Positions 12,397-23,936 of a stretch of DNA of 64,000 nt are shown piece after piece. The stretch's first letter is position 1. Each line of letters begins with the position of its first letter. Position numbers and translations under genes: made by a program. The notes beneath the pieces are model-generated. The model was not told where the DNA came from. It was given only the letters and a program-made list of their open reading frames with translations, and did not search any database. The DNA comes from Bactericera cockerelli (Eukaryota > Arthropoda > Insecta > Hemiptera > Triozidae), in assembly GCA_024516035.1 (NCBI GenBank), contig CM044958.1, positions 8,204,771 through 8,268,770 of the forward strand. The letters run 5' to 3'.

Positions 12397-12621
12397 ACAT
12401 ATTATAATATGATATTATACTTTTGTATTCCTGGAAGTCATTCACACATAATAATAATATAATAATAAGCCTTTCGGCACCCCTTACGGAGCATGGGCCT
12501 CCTCCTTATGGAGGGCTTTTATTTATTTAATTTTTTTTTTTTTTTTTCTTATAATATCATCCACACATGTTTGACGAAAAATGTCTCAACCTAACAATGT
12601 CAATCCCTTTCTGTCCCTCAG

Positions 12622-12824
12622 GAGAAGGCCACCAAATGGCAGGAGCAGCACGAAGTGATAGACGGACTGACGACCAATGGCATTCTCTTGATGCATCCGC
12701 CCAACGGGGCGTTCTCCTACTCGGGGGAGGGGCAACAGGCGCCCATGTGGCGGGAGGTGTGTCGGTAGGGGGCGGGATCTTCTCCGTGCGAGAAACTCGC
12801 TCCGCCCCTCAGAAGGGTGTTCAG
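12622..12824 (+). CDS. pellino: pellino exon with 2-nt frameshift
   Basis: The acceptor is ctgtccctcag and the donor CAG|gtgggt. The first part reads EKATKWQEQHEVIDGLTTNG through APMWREV, then the frame moves and SVGGGIFSVRETRSAPQ continues two bases later. Near 12757-12762 the sequence has gtgtgt where the family frame wants gtgt, an extra dinucleotide that brings a TAG four bases on. Without it the exon is 201 nt, phase 0 at both ends, matching the next exon. It could be an assembly or base-calling error, a null allele, or a pseudogene. Confidence 0.88.
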
Positions 12825-15800
12825 GTGGGTGAATTTTCAAGTTTTTTTTTATGTGATAATCAGTACAAAGCAATTGCTATATATAAATGTTTTTATTTGT
12901 GTTATCAATTTTAGTGGGTAGCGCAGAATCATAGGATTTTTCCGTATCTTTAAATATCCCAATGTCTTATCAAAGCAGACCTACCCAGGCTGAGTGAGGT
13001 TAATGTGGGTAGTTCCCAGCGAATGGAGGGTAAAACCCTCGTCCTGTCTACCTCGTCAGGACTTCAAAACCAAATAGAATCAATGGATTTAAAAGGAGCC
13101 TAGACATTGGATCTGGGCGTCCATATAATCCTCTCACCACCGTGATTTAGGTATCAATACCTAACTCACGGGCACGGAATTATTATTATCAAAGGAGCTG
13201 CTTTTTTTTCCTTACGAGTCATGAGCGGACCCCGAACATCCAAGTATAAATCACAAAATTTTCTGCGCTGCTGGGGATCGAACCATAGTCCCCGTGCGTG
13301 CAAGTCTAGTGCGCTTCTCCTCTCGGCCAGGTAGACTACTAGATACTAACATTATCCAGCCACTATTATTATTACAGACTGGTTGGAGTTCCACAAAAGA
13401 AGCCCCAATTGTCACTCCGACCTCTATTAGATTTATTGTGACCAGTTCAGTTTAACGTCCTGATTTGAGAGAGTCAGGAATGGGGTTTTGGGGGTTTCAC
13501 CCTCCATTCGTTGGGAACTGTACCACTCATTATCCTCACCCAGCCGAGGTTGGGCCGGAAACGCCAGTCTTACGTGTTCGGAGGGAACTCAATTGCCCAG
13601 TCATGATGATAAGTTTATTTTTATCCCCCCAGGTGGCGAGTGTGAGTAATATCCTGCAGGATGGCACTCTGATAGACCTGTGTGGAGCCACGCTGCTCTG
13701 GAGGTCCGCGGAAGGCCTGGCCAAATCACCGGTAAGTTAGCTATGCTTATTAAGACCTGGCCAAATCACCGGTAAGTTAGCTATGGCCAAATCGCCGGTA
13801 AGTTAGTTATGGCCAAATCACCGGTAAGTTAGCTATGGCCAAATCACCGGTAAGTTAGCTATGGCCAAATCACCGGTAAGTTAGCTATGGCCAAATCAAC
13901 GGTAAGAAGTTAGCTATGGCCAAATCACCGGTAAGTTAGCTATGGCCAAATCACCGGTAAGTTAGCTTTGCTTATTAAGACCTGGCCAATCACCGGTAAG
14001 TTAGCTATGCTTTTAAGACCTGGCCAAATCACCGGTAAGTTAGCTATGGCCAATCACCGGTAAGTTAGCTTTGCTTATTAAGACCTGGCCAAATCACCGG
14101 TAAGTTAGCTATGCTTATTAAGACTGGCCAAATCACCGGTAAGTTAGCTATGGCCAAATCACCGGTAAGTTAGCTATGGCCAAATCAACGGTAAGGTAGC
14201 TATGGCCAAATCACCGGCAAGTTAGCTATGGCCAAATCACCGGTAAGTTAGCTATGGCCAAATCACCGGTAAGTTAGCTATGGCCAAATCAACGGTAAGG
14301 TAGCTATGGCCAAATCACCGGTAAGTTAGCTATGGCCAAATCACTGGTCAGTTAGCTATGGCCAAATCACCGGTAAGTTACCTATGCTTATTAAGACCTG
14401 GCCAATCACCGGTAAGTTAGCTATGCTTATTAAGACCTGGCCAAATCATTGGTAAGTTAGCTATGGCCAAATCACTGGTAAGTTAGCTATGGCCAAATCA
14501 CCGGTAAGTTAGCTATGGCCAAATCACCGGTAAGTTAGCTATGGTCAAATCACCGGTAAGTTAGCTATGGCCAAATCACTGGTAAGTTAGCTATGCTTAT
14601 TAGGACCTGGCCAATCACCGGTAAGTTAGCTATGCTTATTAAGACCTGGCCAAATCACCGGTAAGTTAGCTATGGCCAAATCTCCGGTAAGTTAGCTATG
14701 GCCAAATCACCGGCAAGTTAGCTATGGCCAAATCACCGGTAAGTTAGCTATGGTCAAATCACCGGTAAGTTAGCTATGGCCAAATCAATGGTAAGTTAGC
14801 TATGGCCAAATCACCGTTAAGTCTAAATAAGCCAATAAGCTATTTAGTCTGTCCTGGTAGCTCAGTGGTAAAGGCGGCACTCTGTCAAGCCAAAGATTCT
14901 ATAGGTCGTGCGTTCGAAACCCAGCCGGGACATGACAAGTTATCCTCCCATTTGGGATTGTTACCACATAATAATATGTCTTGGGCTTACTGCTGAAATA
15001 ATGGGACTTAATAGTACTACTCTGGCAGTATAAATAAGGCAATATTATTATTTACATTCACGGTGTTTGTCATTCAGCCAGATTTTAACCAGACAAGACA
15101 ACATAAAAATTGAAAGATTTTTCAAGAAATATTTTAGACACATTTTAGACATCCAAATCAAACAAAATTCATAGTATTTTAAACAACACTACACATTACA
15201 CTCACACAGGACATGAAAGGAGCCCAGAACATTGCTTCTAGGCGTTCAGGCAGTGGCGGCTCCTGACTTCCAGACTAGGTGAAGACAAATTATACCCAGA
15301 AGTATTGAAAAAATAAAATTATTAATTTATCAGATTTTAGTTCTTATGGTCTCATAAACACAGCCCATTGTAAGTTATGGCTGTTTCCCTGCAGAGCATG
15401 GTTTTCTCTCATACCAGTTTTGCATCATATAAGTTTTTATAGGTACTTTTTTTGGAGAACACTTGGTACTTAATAAATAAACAAGGCCAGCAGAACAATT
15501 TGTCAGCACTTGAGCTGTTACACAGCCATTCATTTTTCATAAGCCATTCAGGCTTGAACTGTATGGCTGTGGGGCAGGCATTTGCTTTACTTTTTTAGTG
15601 GTGGTTATAGTAATTGGAGAAATTGGACATCCAGTAATCATAATATCTTTCTTATCCTCATTACTTCTTAATCTGAATGGGGTTACTTTTAATGTTTGAA
15701 CCCCATGATTTTGTGGGAATCTCATTGTTTCTTTGAAATATTGTTATTAATTATTCATCTTAATAAAAAATATTAACTAAAAGTTGGTAGGTAAAAAGGA

Positions 15801-18800
15801 ATTAAAAAAAAAATATTAGGATTATACCTCAGTAGATAGGTAGGTACAACATTTTAAAGAGGGGTTAGAACTGGGAAGGAAAGAAAGTTAGTTGAAGACT
15901 AAAAATTACAATCCAAAACTGGAAGAAAATCCACCACCAGATTACAAAATAAATCTAAGAAAGATACTTACTACAAATATAAAATCAGCTTAAATTTGTG
16001 TTACCATTGATGTTTAAATGACTATTTATGAAAAACACAGATATTGCCTTATAATTTTAAGTACTTCACTGGAAGCTGTGTGCTTAGCTACCTGCAATCT
16101 GCATAATTATAATGTTATTTCTGACACTGAAAGAAGTACATAGCTACTTCATATTCAACTTATTATGAAAAGCACAGGTCAGATCAGGTAGGAATAATGT
16201 TTCTATCCTGTATCAAATACTGGGAAATAACTTTATTAACTAGTTACACCAATTAAAAGTCACTTGATTACCGTTGAAAAGATTTCAAAATAATCTAATA
16301 AAATTTAAAAAGTACGCGACAAGTTTTGTTTACATTCTAAAGATAAGAGATACAATGTTGCCAAGTTAATTTCATAGCTAAATTTCTACAAACTTCAAGA
16401 GCTATATTTTAAATTTAAAGAAATCCCTCAAATCATGTAAGACGTATTTATTTATTTAAAAAAATAATACTACACCGCCTGAACAGAATTTTCTCTTGAG
16501 AATTTCATTTCAACACGTCTAATTTCATGATTTTTTTTAAAGTGGTTCCATAGTCAGGATCTTAAACAGGACCACCATTGTCCCTATAAAAAATTCTTGG
16601 AACAACTAGATACCAGATTATTTTATTTGGCTCAATTTCGGTACCTACATTAAATAATTATTTCCGAGATTTGACTTCAATCGAAATGTCCTTTTTAAGA
16701 CTATAGTTGACAAGATACATAAATAGTTAAAATTTATTGGTATCGGCTATCGTTTAGGAACTATATACAAAACTAGAACCCAAAAAATGAAAATTAATAA
16801 TATCCAAAATTCCTGACACAAAATCCTGTTTTCCTAACGCCTACGATATTATTATTATTATTTTTAATATTACAAGATTGTGCTAGATATGGGAGGCTAA
16901 ATCATTGACTGGTTTCCTAGGTCTGGCATAATGCTACTGGCAACAATGTTAATATCAAAAACACATGACATCTCACATGGTATGTGGCTTCGTGACATTT
17001 CGTATGAGGTCGTGTAGATAATGTAAACTGAATACAACTGAAGACTGTCCTCAGTAGCATATTACATAGATATAGTTCTTGCCTAATATTTCATGATACC
17101 TACTTGGAAATACTCAACTCTGATTGGTTGATTCAAGGACAACTGAAGACAATTTCGAATTGTCTTCACATTTGGTGTTCTCCTTGGAAAGTAACATGAA
17201 ATGTTAAGCAGCATTGATCTATTTTACACAAAGCTTACTCTTTTTTTTTTTTTTTTTTTTCTTTGAGTTGGATCAATTGTGCCATGTTCAAGGCATTATG
17301 AGTTGTGTTTTCACTGTTCAAAATTAGGTGAAAATGTCTTCAGTGTCTTCACCCGACGAGCCGCCACTGCGTTCAGGGCGGTTAATACCCCCATTAATCA
17401 TTAATCCTTCCACCACCATGATACAACCATCATTGACACGAAAAAAAATACAATAAAAGAAAAAATACCTGTAAAATTTTAAAGCTTTGACAGTGGAAAG
17501 AAATATCAGTATAACAATTACACTAGTCTGTTGGTTCGAATCCCACCCAATGCATGAATTTTTCCTCATTAGGTAAGTATGTGACCAAATAATAGTAAGA
17601 CTCTTGAGGGTTAGGTCGTGGAAAATGCATTAAGCTTTAAAGCATTTTCTTGAGGTCATTTCTCATAAAAAATTTTGCTATCTCTTACTATTTCACCTAA
17701 ACAATGCGGCCACACGAAGATGCATACAAAGTCCGTCCATATGCATGATCTTAGAAGCCAAATAAAAATGGCTTAGGATGGGTCCAAGAGAAAAGAAATA
17801 CAAAAGAAAAGAAAAAAAAAAAAAAAAAAAAAAAAACAAATGATTTATTATTATTATTTATATATTAAATTTAAAGTTAAATTATGAAGTATGTTAACAG
17901 TAAAAATGATAATACTAATGAATGACACTTTGTTACCCACCGCGGTTGAAACTGAGTTCCAAGAAAATTATAATTACGAATTAATTTAATGAGAACCTTA
18001 TCTTTTATTAATGATATTAATGGGCCTTCTAATAAAACATTGATTGTATTATAATGACTGCGTTGTTTTGTGTTACTCTACCCATGGTAATCATGCTGCA
18101 TTCAATATTTTATTACATTTGAAATAATTGGATAATATAAATTTAATTACCTAATTGATACATTATCTTTATATGTATTATACAAAAACAAAAGGTAATT
18201 ACATTTTTTAATAGAGTTCAATCAAAGTTTTTTTTTATGGTAAATGACATATTTATTTACGACAAGGTGTCTTTTACAAATGAAATAAAATGTATTATAA
18301 ATGTAAACAGTATGAATTGGAGACAAAGTAAATAGGTAAATATCAAAGATATTGTTTAAAAATAAATAAATATGCGAGGAACACGAAAAATATAGATACG
18401 TACATAATATGTATCTCAAAAAAGAAAAGAAAAAAAAAAGTTTGAACTATACCATCCATCAATGAAAAGGTCAACAACTGCGGGTCAAAGTATCTCAAAA
18501 ATAAATAATAAAAAAAAACTTGACCTCTACGATCCATCAATGAAAAGGTCAACTGCGGGTCAAAGTAGGTATCTCATAAAAAAAGAAAAAAAAAACTTGA
18601 CCTTTATTATTCATCAATGAAAATTCAACTGCGGGAAAATTCCGTTTCCGTGCGGCCACAATATTCTATGTATGCACTGCACATTTGTACAATGTATGCA
18701 CATAATGTAGGTCAAACAATAGATGACGTTGTTTCTCTGACGTAAATAGACATTCACTAAACCTTCCCTCACGATTCTGTAGGTCAATAAATTCTATGAC

Positions 18801-21800
18801 GTTCCCCTCATTAATAACTACTGCTACACACGCAAGGCTAGCTAAAAGACATGACTGAATAAAGCGATAAAGCGGTGGACTTGAAAACTAGAGGTCGGTG
18901 GTTCAAGTCCCTGTTTCAGAGTAGATTTACTGAAGCTAGTTTTAGTGTAGTTGTAATATTACGAAAGTGATTAACACAAATATGATAACTTAACTTGATA
19001 TTGAGATTTCTTGAAGTACTGAGACAGATTTGTTTTTTCTTCAACACTTATTCAGAAATAAATTGGATTAAAAAATGTTCATCATATTTGTGTCAATCAC
19101 AAGCGTTAAGTCTACTGAAATCCACCTTACAAAAAATACCCAAGCTTAAGGCGCGAACCAACGACCTTCAGGTTACGAGTCCACCGCCACGAGTGAGCAA
19201 CTGAGGTCAGTGAAGGTCAAATCAAATCCGTCTGCTGGAATAATTATAGTGGTTAGGATTAACCAGAACCGATTGCTATAATTATCTGGCCGGATAATCG
19301 CAGAGTTAGATGGATAAACCCAGTCGAGTGTCTGATATCAGTAGGCGCGGAACCAGTCCCTATCAGAGGGAAACGCAAGAAACACCGAGCTTCTAAGTCA
19401 CCCTGGCCGAGTGGGTATTGCACGCACGGTGACCTGGGTTCAATCCCCCGCCGGGGCAGGAATTTTTCTGCTCTGTACTTGGATGTTCGGGGTCCACTTA
19501 TAATGAGTTGTGAGTGAGGAAAAATGAGTTTTCACTTGTGAGGATAACGACCTGTGGCGGCATTACCAGAGTAAAAAGAAATCACTGTAATAATAATAAT
19601 AATACCCTTTAGTGGAAGGTAACCACCAGGCGAGGTTAATGCTCAAAGCATTTTCTACCGCCTAACCCTCAGAGTCTTATTATTATGTGGTCACAAACTC
19701 AAATTAATGAGGAAAAATTCATGCACTGGGTGGGATTCGAACCAACGGATCCCTACGCTGTCTGGATCACCAGACTAGCGCGTTAACCACTTGACAACCA
19801 GTGCACTTTATAGACACTGTAATAGAATTGGAATCAATTTAAAGTGAAGGAGGCTCTTAGTAATGCTGCGCCACCCACAAAAATTGTGAAAACCCCTTGT
19901 GCTTCACCACAAATAAAAATCATACATAGGTACATACATTCACTGATGTTTGAGTGAACGCAAACACTAGTAAATAGTGCTAGAGCGATGGTCAGTCCGA
20001 TTTTGTGCTGTCGGTCTATTTACCCATGAGATATACGTTATGACGTCTCTATTTTTTATCTCCGTGGCTACGGTAATGCCAAGCGTAAGCACTGTAAGCG
20101 GATTTGACAGAAATTTTATAAAGTTTTTTGGACGTAAACAAATTACCTTTTAAACCTGTCCCTGTATCTCAGGGGTCAAGGCGTCGGGCTGGTAATCTAG
20201 AACCTAAGGGATTTTGACCTCATGATAATCTCTCTTGGGTTTACTGCTGGAATAATGGGACTCGTTAGTCCTAATCGGACAGTACAAATAAGGCGATATT
20301 ATTCTATTGTATTCTAACGGTTGGGTGCCATAAGCAATAACCCTACCCTTTAGTTAGGACATATTATGTATGAATTTATTATTATTTATTTTCCCCCCTT
20401 TTAATTGTTAATATTGTTGCCGTTTTTTTTCGTTAATACTGAACATAATTATGTTTATAGGGTCAAACCTGGAGATACATGGGTATAAGAGAACAATGTA
20501 CTATGTGTATAATATTAAGCTCTTTGTCATGATGTCATCTATCAATACAACAAATCCTTAATTATTTTTGATGGCATGTATACTCAGAACTATTACCTGC
20601 TGATGAGAGCAAATAAGCTCGAAACAGTTGTACAGCTATGTTCTGATATTCATGTACATCTAGTACAACTTCTCATTTTTCTGTTTATACTGATTTAATA
20701 AGAGAACAATATCCTGCTTCAATTTAACTCTTTAGAGGGGAAAATAACTTTTTTATAGTTGAATTCTGGATTTAAGAGAAAAAAGTTCCCGCACCTTGAG
20801 TTTTATCATCTCCAAATTTGATTGTATTATTAAATAAACCGACCTCAGTAGCTTGATTGATAAGGCAGCGGACTTGTAACCTGGAGGTTGGTGGTTCAAG
20901 TCCCGGTTTCAGCGTAGATTTTGTAAAGCGAGTTTGAGTAGTTGTGACATCACGAGGGTGATTGACACAAATATGATAAGTTATTATTAAATAATAATAA
21001 TAATAAATTTCGTAAGGGTGGCCGATCCCAACGCCCAGTTAGAAACATCTGTAATCAGCCCTGTCAGGTTGAAAGTCTCATAGTGAGACAATTCCTGTGA
21101 GCACAGTTCACAATGTTCAGAAGTGCCCGTTTGGAACCATTCCAAAACCCCAAAAGTGTTTTCCCATCATGTTAATGACGGAACCACCAAGGTAGACCAC
21201 GGGAGAGAATGCGGTGGACAATCAAGTCTACCAACTAACATCCTCCCCCCATAGTGAACACAACACCAGGAGACTTGATCATAGATCCACTCCTGGTGTA
21301 GCATTCGCTCGGGGGTGCTTCAACCCCTCCAGAATAGAGACCAAACAAAAATAATATTAACACTGTCCTTTTTTTTTTTTTTTTTGAAACATAGTTTAGT
21401 TCAGTTTAATAATAGTTTATTTCTTTTTTTTTTTTTTCTTTATAAAGAAACATTTATACAATGGTACTTCTCCTAAGCTTTGAAGGGCTTCTAAGAGAAC
21501 ATTCACAACTTAAGTTGTAGCTTTATTTATATTTTTTACATAGAAATCATAGATACATGGGTAGGTACAAGTTAGAAGTATGGATGTTTTTTTAAAAATA
21601 CTATTCTATTGTTTTTCGCTGTTTTTTTCTTTTCTCCCTAATATGCGTTGACACTCATCTTAGAAGCCAAATAAAAATGGCTTAGGATGGGTCCTCTGTA
21701 TAAAAAATATAAATAAAACAAATGATTTATTATTATTATTACTATCCCCCAGACGAAAGACTACCTGGAGGAGCTGATAGAGAAGCTGAACGCGGCCCGG

Positions 21801-23936
21801 CCCGTGTGCCCCGTGGGCCTCAACACCCTGGTCATCCCCCGCAAGTCTGTCGTGAACAACAAGCAGCAGCCGTACGTGTACCTGAACTGTGGACACGTGC
21901 AGGGCCTGCACGACTGGGGCCAGGAGACCCACTCCAGCCTGCGCACGTGCCCCATGTGTCTTAAGGAAGTAAGTGAATAGGCCCCATGTGTATAGAAATT
22001 AGTGAGTGAATAGGCCCCATGTGTCTTAAAGAAGTGAGTGACTAGGCCCCATGTGTCTTAAGGAAGTAAGTGAATAGGCCCCATGTGTCTTAAGGAAGTA
22101 AGTGACTAGGCCCCATCCCCATGTGTCTTAAAGAAGTAAGTGAATAGGCCCCATCCCCATGTGTCTTAAAGAAGTGAGTGAATAGGCCCCATCCCCATGT
22201 GTCTTAAGGAAGTAAGTGAATAGGCCCCATGTGTCTGAAAGAAGTAAGTGAATAGGCCCCATTTAATTTGTTTTTTGTATTTGTAATTTAATAAGTAATT
22301 TAAAGTATGTGTCTGTGATTGAATAGGTCCCACGTGTATAGAAATAAGTGAATAGGCCCCATGTGTCTTATAGAAATAAGTGAATAAGCCCCATATGTCT
22401 TAAGGAAGTAAGTGAATAGGCCCAATGTAATTTTGTATTTGTAATTTGTAATTCAAAGTGTCTTAAAGTAATTTAAAGTAATGTGTCTTAAAGAAGTGAG
22501 TGAGTAGGCCCCATGTGTATAGAAGAAAGTGAATAGGCCCAATGTGTCTGAAGTGAGTGAATAGGTCCCATGTGTCTTAAAGAAGTGACTGAATAGGCCT
22601 CATGTGGAAGAAGTGAGTGAATTGGATCTGGGCGTCCATATAATCCTCTCACCACCGTGATTTATGTATCTGCCCCTATCTCACGGACACGGAACTATTA
22701 TTATTAACAGCCACTAACTCATATTTCCTCTTGCCCTCCAGAGCAGCAGCGTGGTCAAGCTGTGTATGGGCATCGAACCCTCATTCTACGTGGACACGAA
22801 AGACACCGGTCCCTACTGCTTCAACCCCTGTGGACACATGGCCACAGAGAACACGGTCAAGTAAGTTGGTGCACACTCCACTGAGGACCAGATTATAAAA
22901 CAACATTAGATCCGCTATTTCTACACTATCCCTAACTCGCCCTCTAATTGGAATTTCAACCTGATATCAGCTGGTAGTTGGTTTAACAAATCCTAGATAG
23001 TTAATCCTGCTTCAATATTCGGCCTTAAAAACCAAATTATGAAGCAAGATTGCATTTAAAATGACCCGGTTCTCGTGGGATCACCGAAGTTAAGCAACTT
23101 CCAGCGAGGTGAAGATTTTGTGATGGTACTCCGGCTCAACCCAGGCTGGGTGAGGTAAATCTGGGTAGCAGGTTTGAGAGTTTCCTGTGAATGGAAACTC
23201 TCAAACCTGCTTTTCCGGGGTTAAGTGGCAGAGAATGCCTAAGGCATTAACTTCGCCCCGGATTACAAAACAATTGTAATAAAATTTAATATTTTCTTTT
23301 TGTACATATTTTAAAGTTTTTTTTAAAAATTTATTGTTATATTTTTTGTTGTTTTTGATGGTTGTTTGTAAAAAAAAAAAAAAAAAAAGTGTAAATAAAT
23401 AAATGGAGGGTAACACCACCGTCGTGATACGACGACTTTGCAGTTGAAAGCGATGTTAAACCCAAATTAAAAAAAAGATCGCTCCATTAGCTTTTTAATA
23501 ATAATAAAAAAAAAAATCTAAACCTTCTTTCCTTTTTTATGTCCTTCTCCCTCTCTTTTTCTTCTTCTTCGTCATAATATTGTAAATACATGTTTTATTT
23601 TGTTTGTTTTTTTTTGTATCCGCGGTTAAGTCGCTGAGAATGCCTAAGGCATTAACTTCGCCCCGGATTACAATACATTGTACATTTAAATTTAAATCTG
23701 TATCTTATTTTGTAAATATTGTTAATTTTTTATCTTTATAAAAATAAAGTTTGAATAATTAAATTAGCTAAGTAATAATGTAATGATAAAAAAAATTAAT
23801 TTATGTTGTGTTTCCCGCCAGGTACTGGTCACGCATAGGCATCCCTCTGGGTACCAACGGGTTCGAGTCCTTCTGTCCCTTCTGCGCCAAGCAGCTGGAA
23901 GGTCACCCTGGCTACACGAAGCTCATATTCAACTAA
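12622..23936 (+). CDS. pellino: pellino E3 ubiquitin ligase, C-terminal five exons (partial gene)
   Basis: Five plus-strand exons (12622-12824, 13633-13731, 21753-21968, 22742-22860, 23822-23936) join in phases 0,0,0,2 and translate into the second half of a pellino protein. Pellinos are RING-type E3 ubiquitin ligases with an N-terminal phosphothreonine-binding FHA domain; they act in the cytoplasm on IRAK/Pelle kinases in Toll/IL-1 signalling. Seen here: the core matching LTTNGILLMHPPNG, WREV, IFSVRETRSAPQKG and LIDLCGATLLWRSAEGL, then the cysteine/histidine-rich RING-like end with NCGHV, CPMC, NPCGHM and CPFC. It ends GYTKLIFN plus stop, slightly shorter than vertebrate ends. The FHA-encoding exons are not seen with confidence and should lie upstream. 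The first exon here carries a 2-nt insertion that breaks the frame, so this allele or assembly may not encode a full protein. Two of its introns begin with tandem copies of the splice donor. Family identity is very secure. Confidence 0.93.
13200..13345 (-). mobile_element. family E SINE, inverted
   Basis: gcggaccccgaacatccaag body and ggggatcgaaccatagtccc head, in the pellino intron between the first two exons. Confidence 0.6.
13633..13731 (+). CDS. pellino: pellino exon (DLCGATLLWR)
   Basis: 99 nt, phase 0 at both ends, acceptor ttatccccccag, donor CCG|gtaagtt. It encodes VASVSNILQDG, LIDLCGATLLWR and SAEGLAKSP, which matches the conserved pellino segment just before the RING-like region. 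The last 15 exon bases together with the donor are the seed of the array that fills the next kilobase. Confidence 0.93.
13711..14822 (+). repeat. splice-donor minisatellite in pellino intron
   Basis: About 38 tandem units, mostly 26 bp (ggccaaatcaccggtaagtt then agctat) with occasional 40-bp units that add gcttattaagacct. Each unit copies the last bases of the preceding pellino exon plus its 5' splice site. By my count about 33 keep GGTAAG intact; the rest show ggtcag, ggcaag, gttaag or similar. The first copy is the real exon end, so the array grew out from the exon-intron junction. Confidence 0.95.
14849..15052 (+). mobile_element. family B SINE
   Basis: ctgtcctggtagctcagtgg to aaggcaatattattatt, directly after the splice-donor array. 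Confidence 0.85.
15243..17377. mobile_element. 2.1-kb non-autonomous hAT-type element
   Basis: The ends CAGTGGCGGCTC (left) and its inverse (right) lie inside the perfect 8-bp duplication CGTTCAGG (15243-15250 and 17370-17377). Inner ends share gtgaagaca. It lies in the long pellino intron and split an older repeat whose halves flank it. No coding capacity is seen. Confidence 0.8.
17640..18850. other. pellino intron, AT-rich
   Basis: Holds the repeat gaagccaaataaaaatggct at 17757 and three diverged copies of ccatcaatgaaaaggtcaac (18450-18640). No exon seen. Confidence 0.6.
18855..18990 (+). mobile_element. family A SINE
   Basis: The head starts at aaagcgataaagcggtggac; the tail is complete. 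Confidence 0.7.
19080..19208 (-). mobile_element. family A SINE, inverted
   Basis: catcatatttgtgtcaatca, then cgaccttcaggttacgagtc. Confidence 0.7.
19402..19912 (+). mobile_element. tRNA-derived SINE, family E, interrupted by family C
   Basis: ccctggccgagtgggtattg and gacctgggttcaatcccccg form the head; the body is ggatgttcggggtccac. A tail shared with the 57-kb copy (aaggaggctcttagtaatgc) resumes after the inverted family C insertion. Confidence 0.65.
19604..19806 (-). mobile_element. family C SINE, inverted
   Basis: gtggaaggtaaccaccaggc to cttgacaaccagtgcac. Confidence 0.8.
20156..20310 (+). mobile_element. family B SINE with internal deletion
   Basis: ctgtccctgtatctcagggg head and gcttactgctggaataatgg-like body, with the middle missing. 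Confidence 0.65.
20839..20980 (+). mobile_element. family A SINE
   Basis: Near-consensus copy, ccgacctcagtagcttgatt to acaaatatgataag, in the long pellino intron. Confidence 0.8.
21000..21750. other. retroposon remnants before pellino RING exon
   Basis: 21000-21350 looks like an old repeat (gtaagggtggccgatcccaa); 21655-21740 is a retroposon tail also found at 17.75 kb and, inverted, at 41.5 kb. Confidence 0.5.
21753..21968 (+). CDS. pellino: pellino exon, start of RING-like domain
   Basis: 216 nt, phase 0 at both ends, acceptor actatcccccag, donor GAA|gtaagtg. It encodes TKDYLEELIEKLNAARPVCP, GLNTLVIP, YVYLNCGHVQGLHDWGQE and CPMCLKE, supplying the first Cys/His ligands of the pellino RING-like domain. 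Exon GC content is far above the surrounding intron, as expected for a conserved exon in AT-rich DNA. A retroposon tail ends about 15 bp upstream of the acceptor. Confidence 0.94.
21949..22625 (+). repeat. second splice-donor array in pellino intron
   Basis: Roughly 16 degenerate units of about 32 bp (ggccccatgtgtcttaagga followed by agtaagtgaata). The unit copies the end of the preceding exon (CPMCLKE) with its 5' splice site. Copies vary between gaagtaagtg and gaagtgagtg, and spacers near 22265-22320 and 22430-22480 interrupt the array. Confidence 0.92.
22742..22860 (+). CDS. pellino: pellino exon, RING-like middle part
   Basis: 119 nt entering in phase 0 and leaving in phase 2 (acceptor ttgccctccag, donor AA|gtaagtt). 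It encodes SSSVVKLCMGIEPSFYVDTK and FNPCGHMATENTVK, with the conserved CGH metal-ligand motif. The donor here is not repeated. Confidence 0.93.
23077..23468 (+). mobile_element. 5S-type SINE split by a retroposon 3' end
   Basis: The SINE body runs to about 23190 and resumes at 23402 (tggagggtaacaccaccgtc). Between them lies a repeat end with ggttaagtggcagagaatgc, also present at 23620-23760. Confidence 0.65.
23822..23936 (+). CDS. pellino: pellino terminal exon
   Basis: 115 nt from acceptor tttcccgccag to TAA. It encodes YWSRIGIPLGTNGFESFCPF, CAKQL and GYTKLIFN, completing the last CxxC pair of the family. The stop-codon region is duplicated immediately downstream. Confidence 0.93.
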
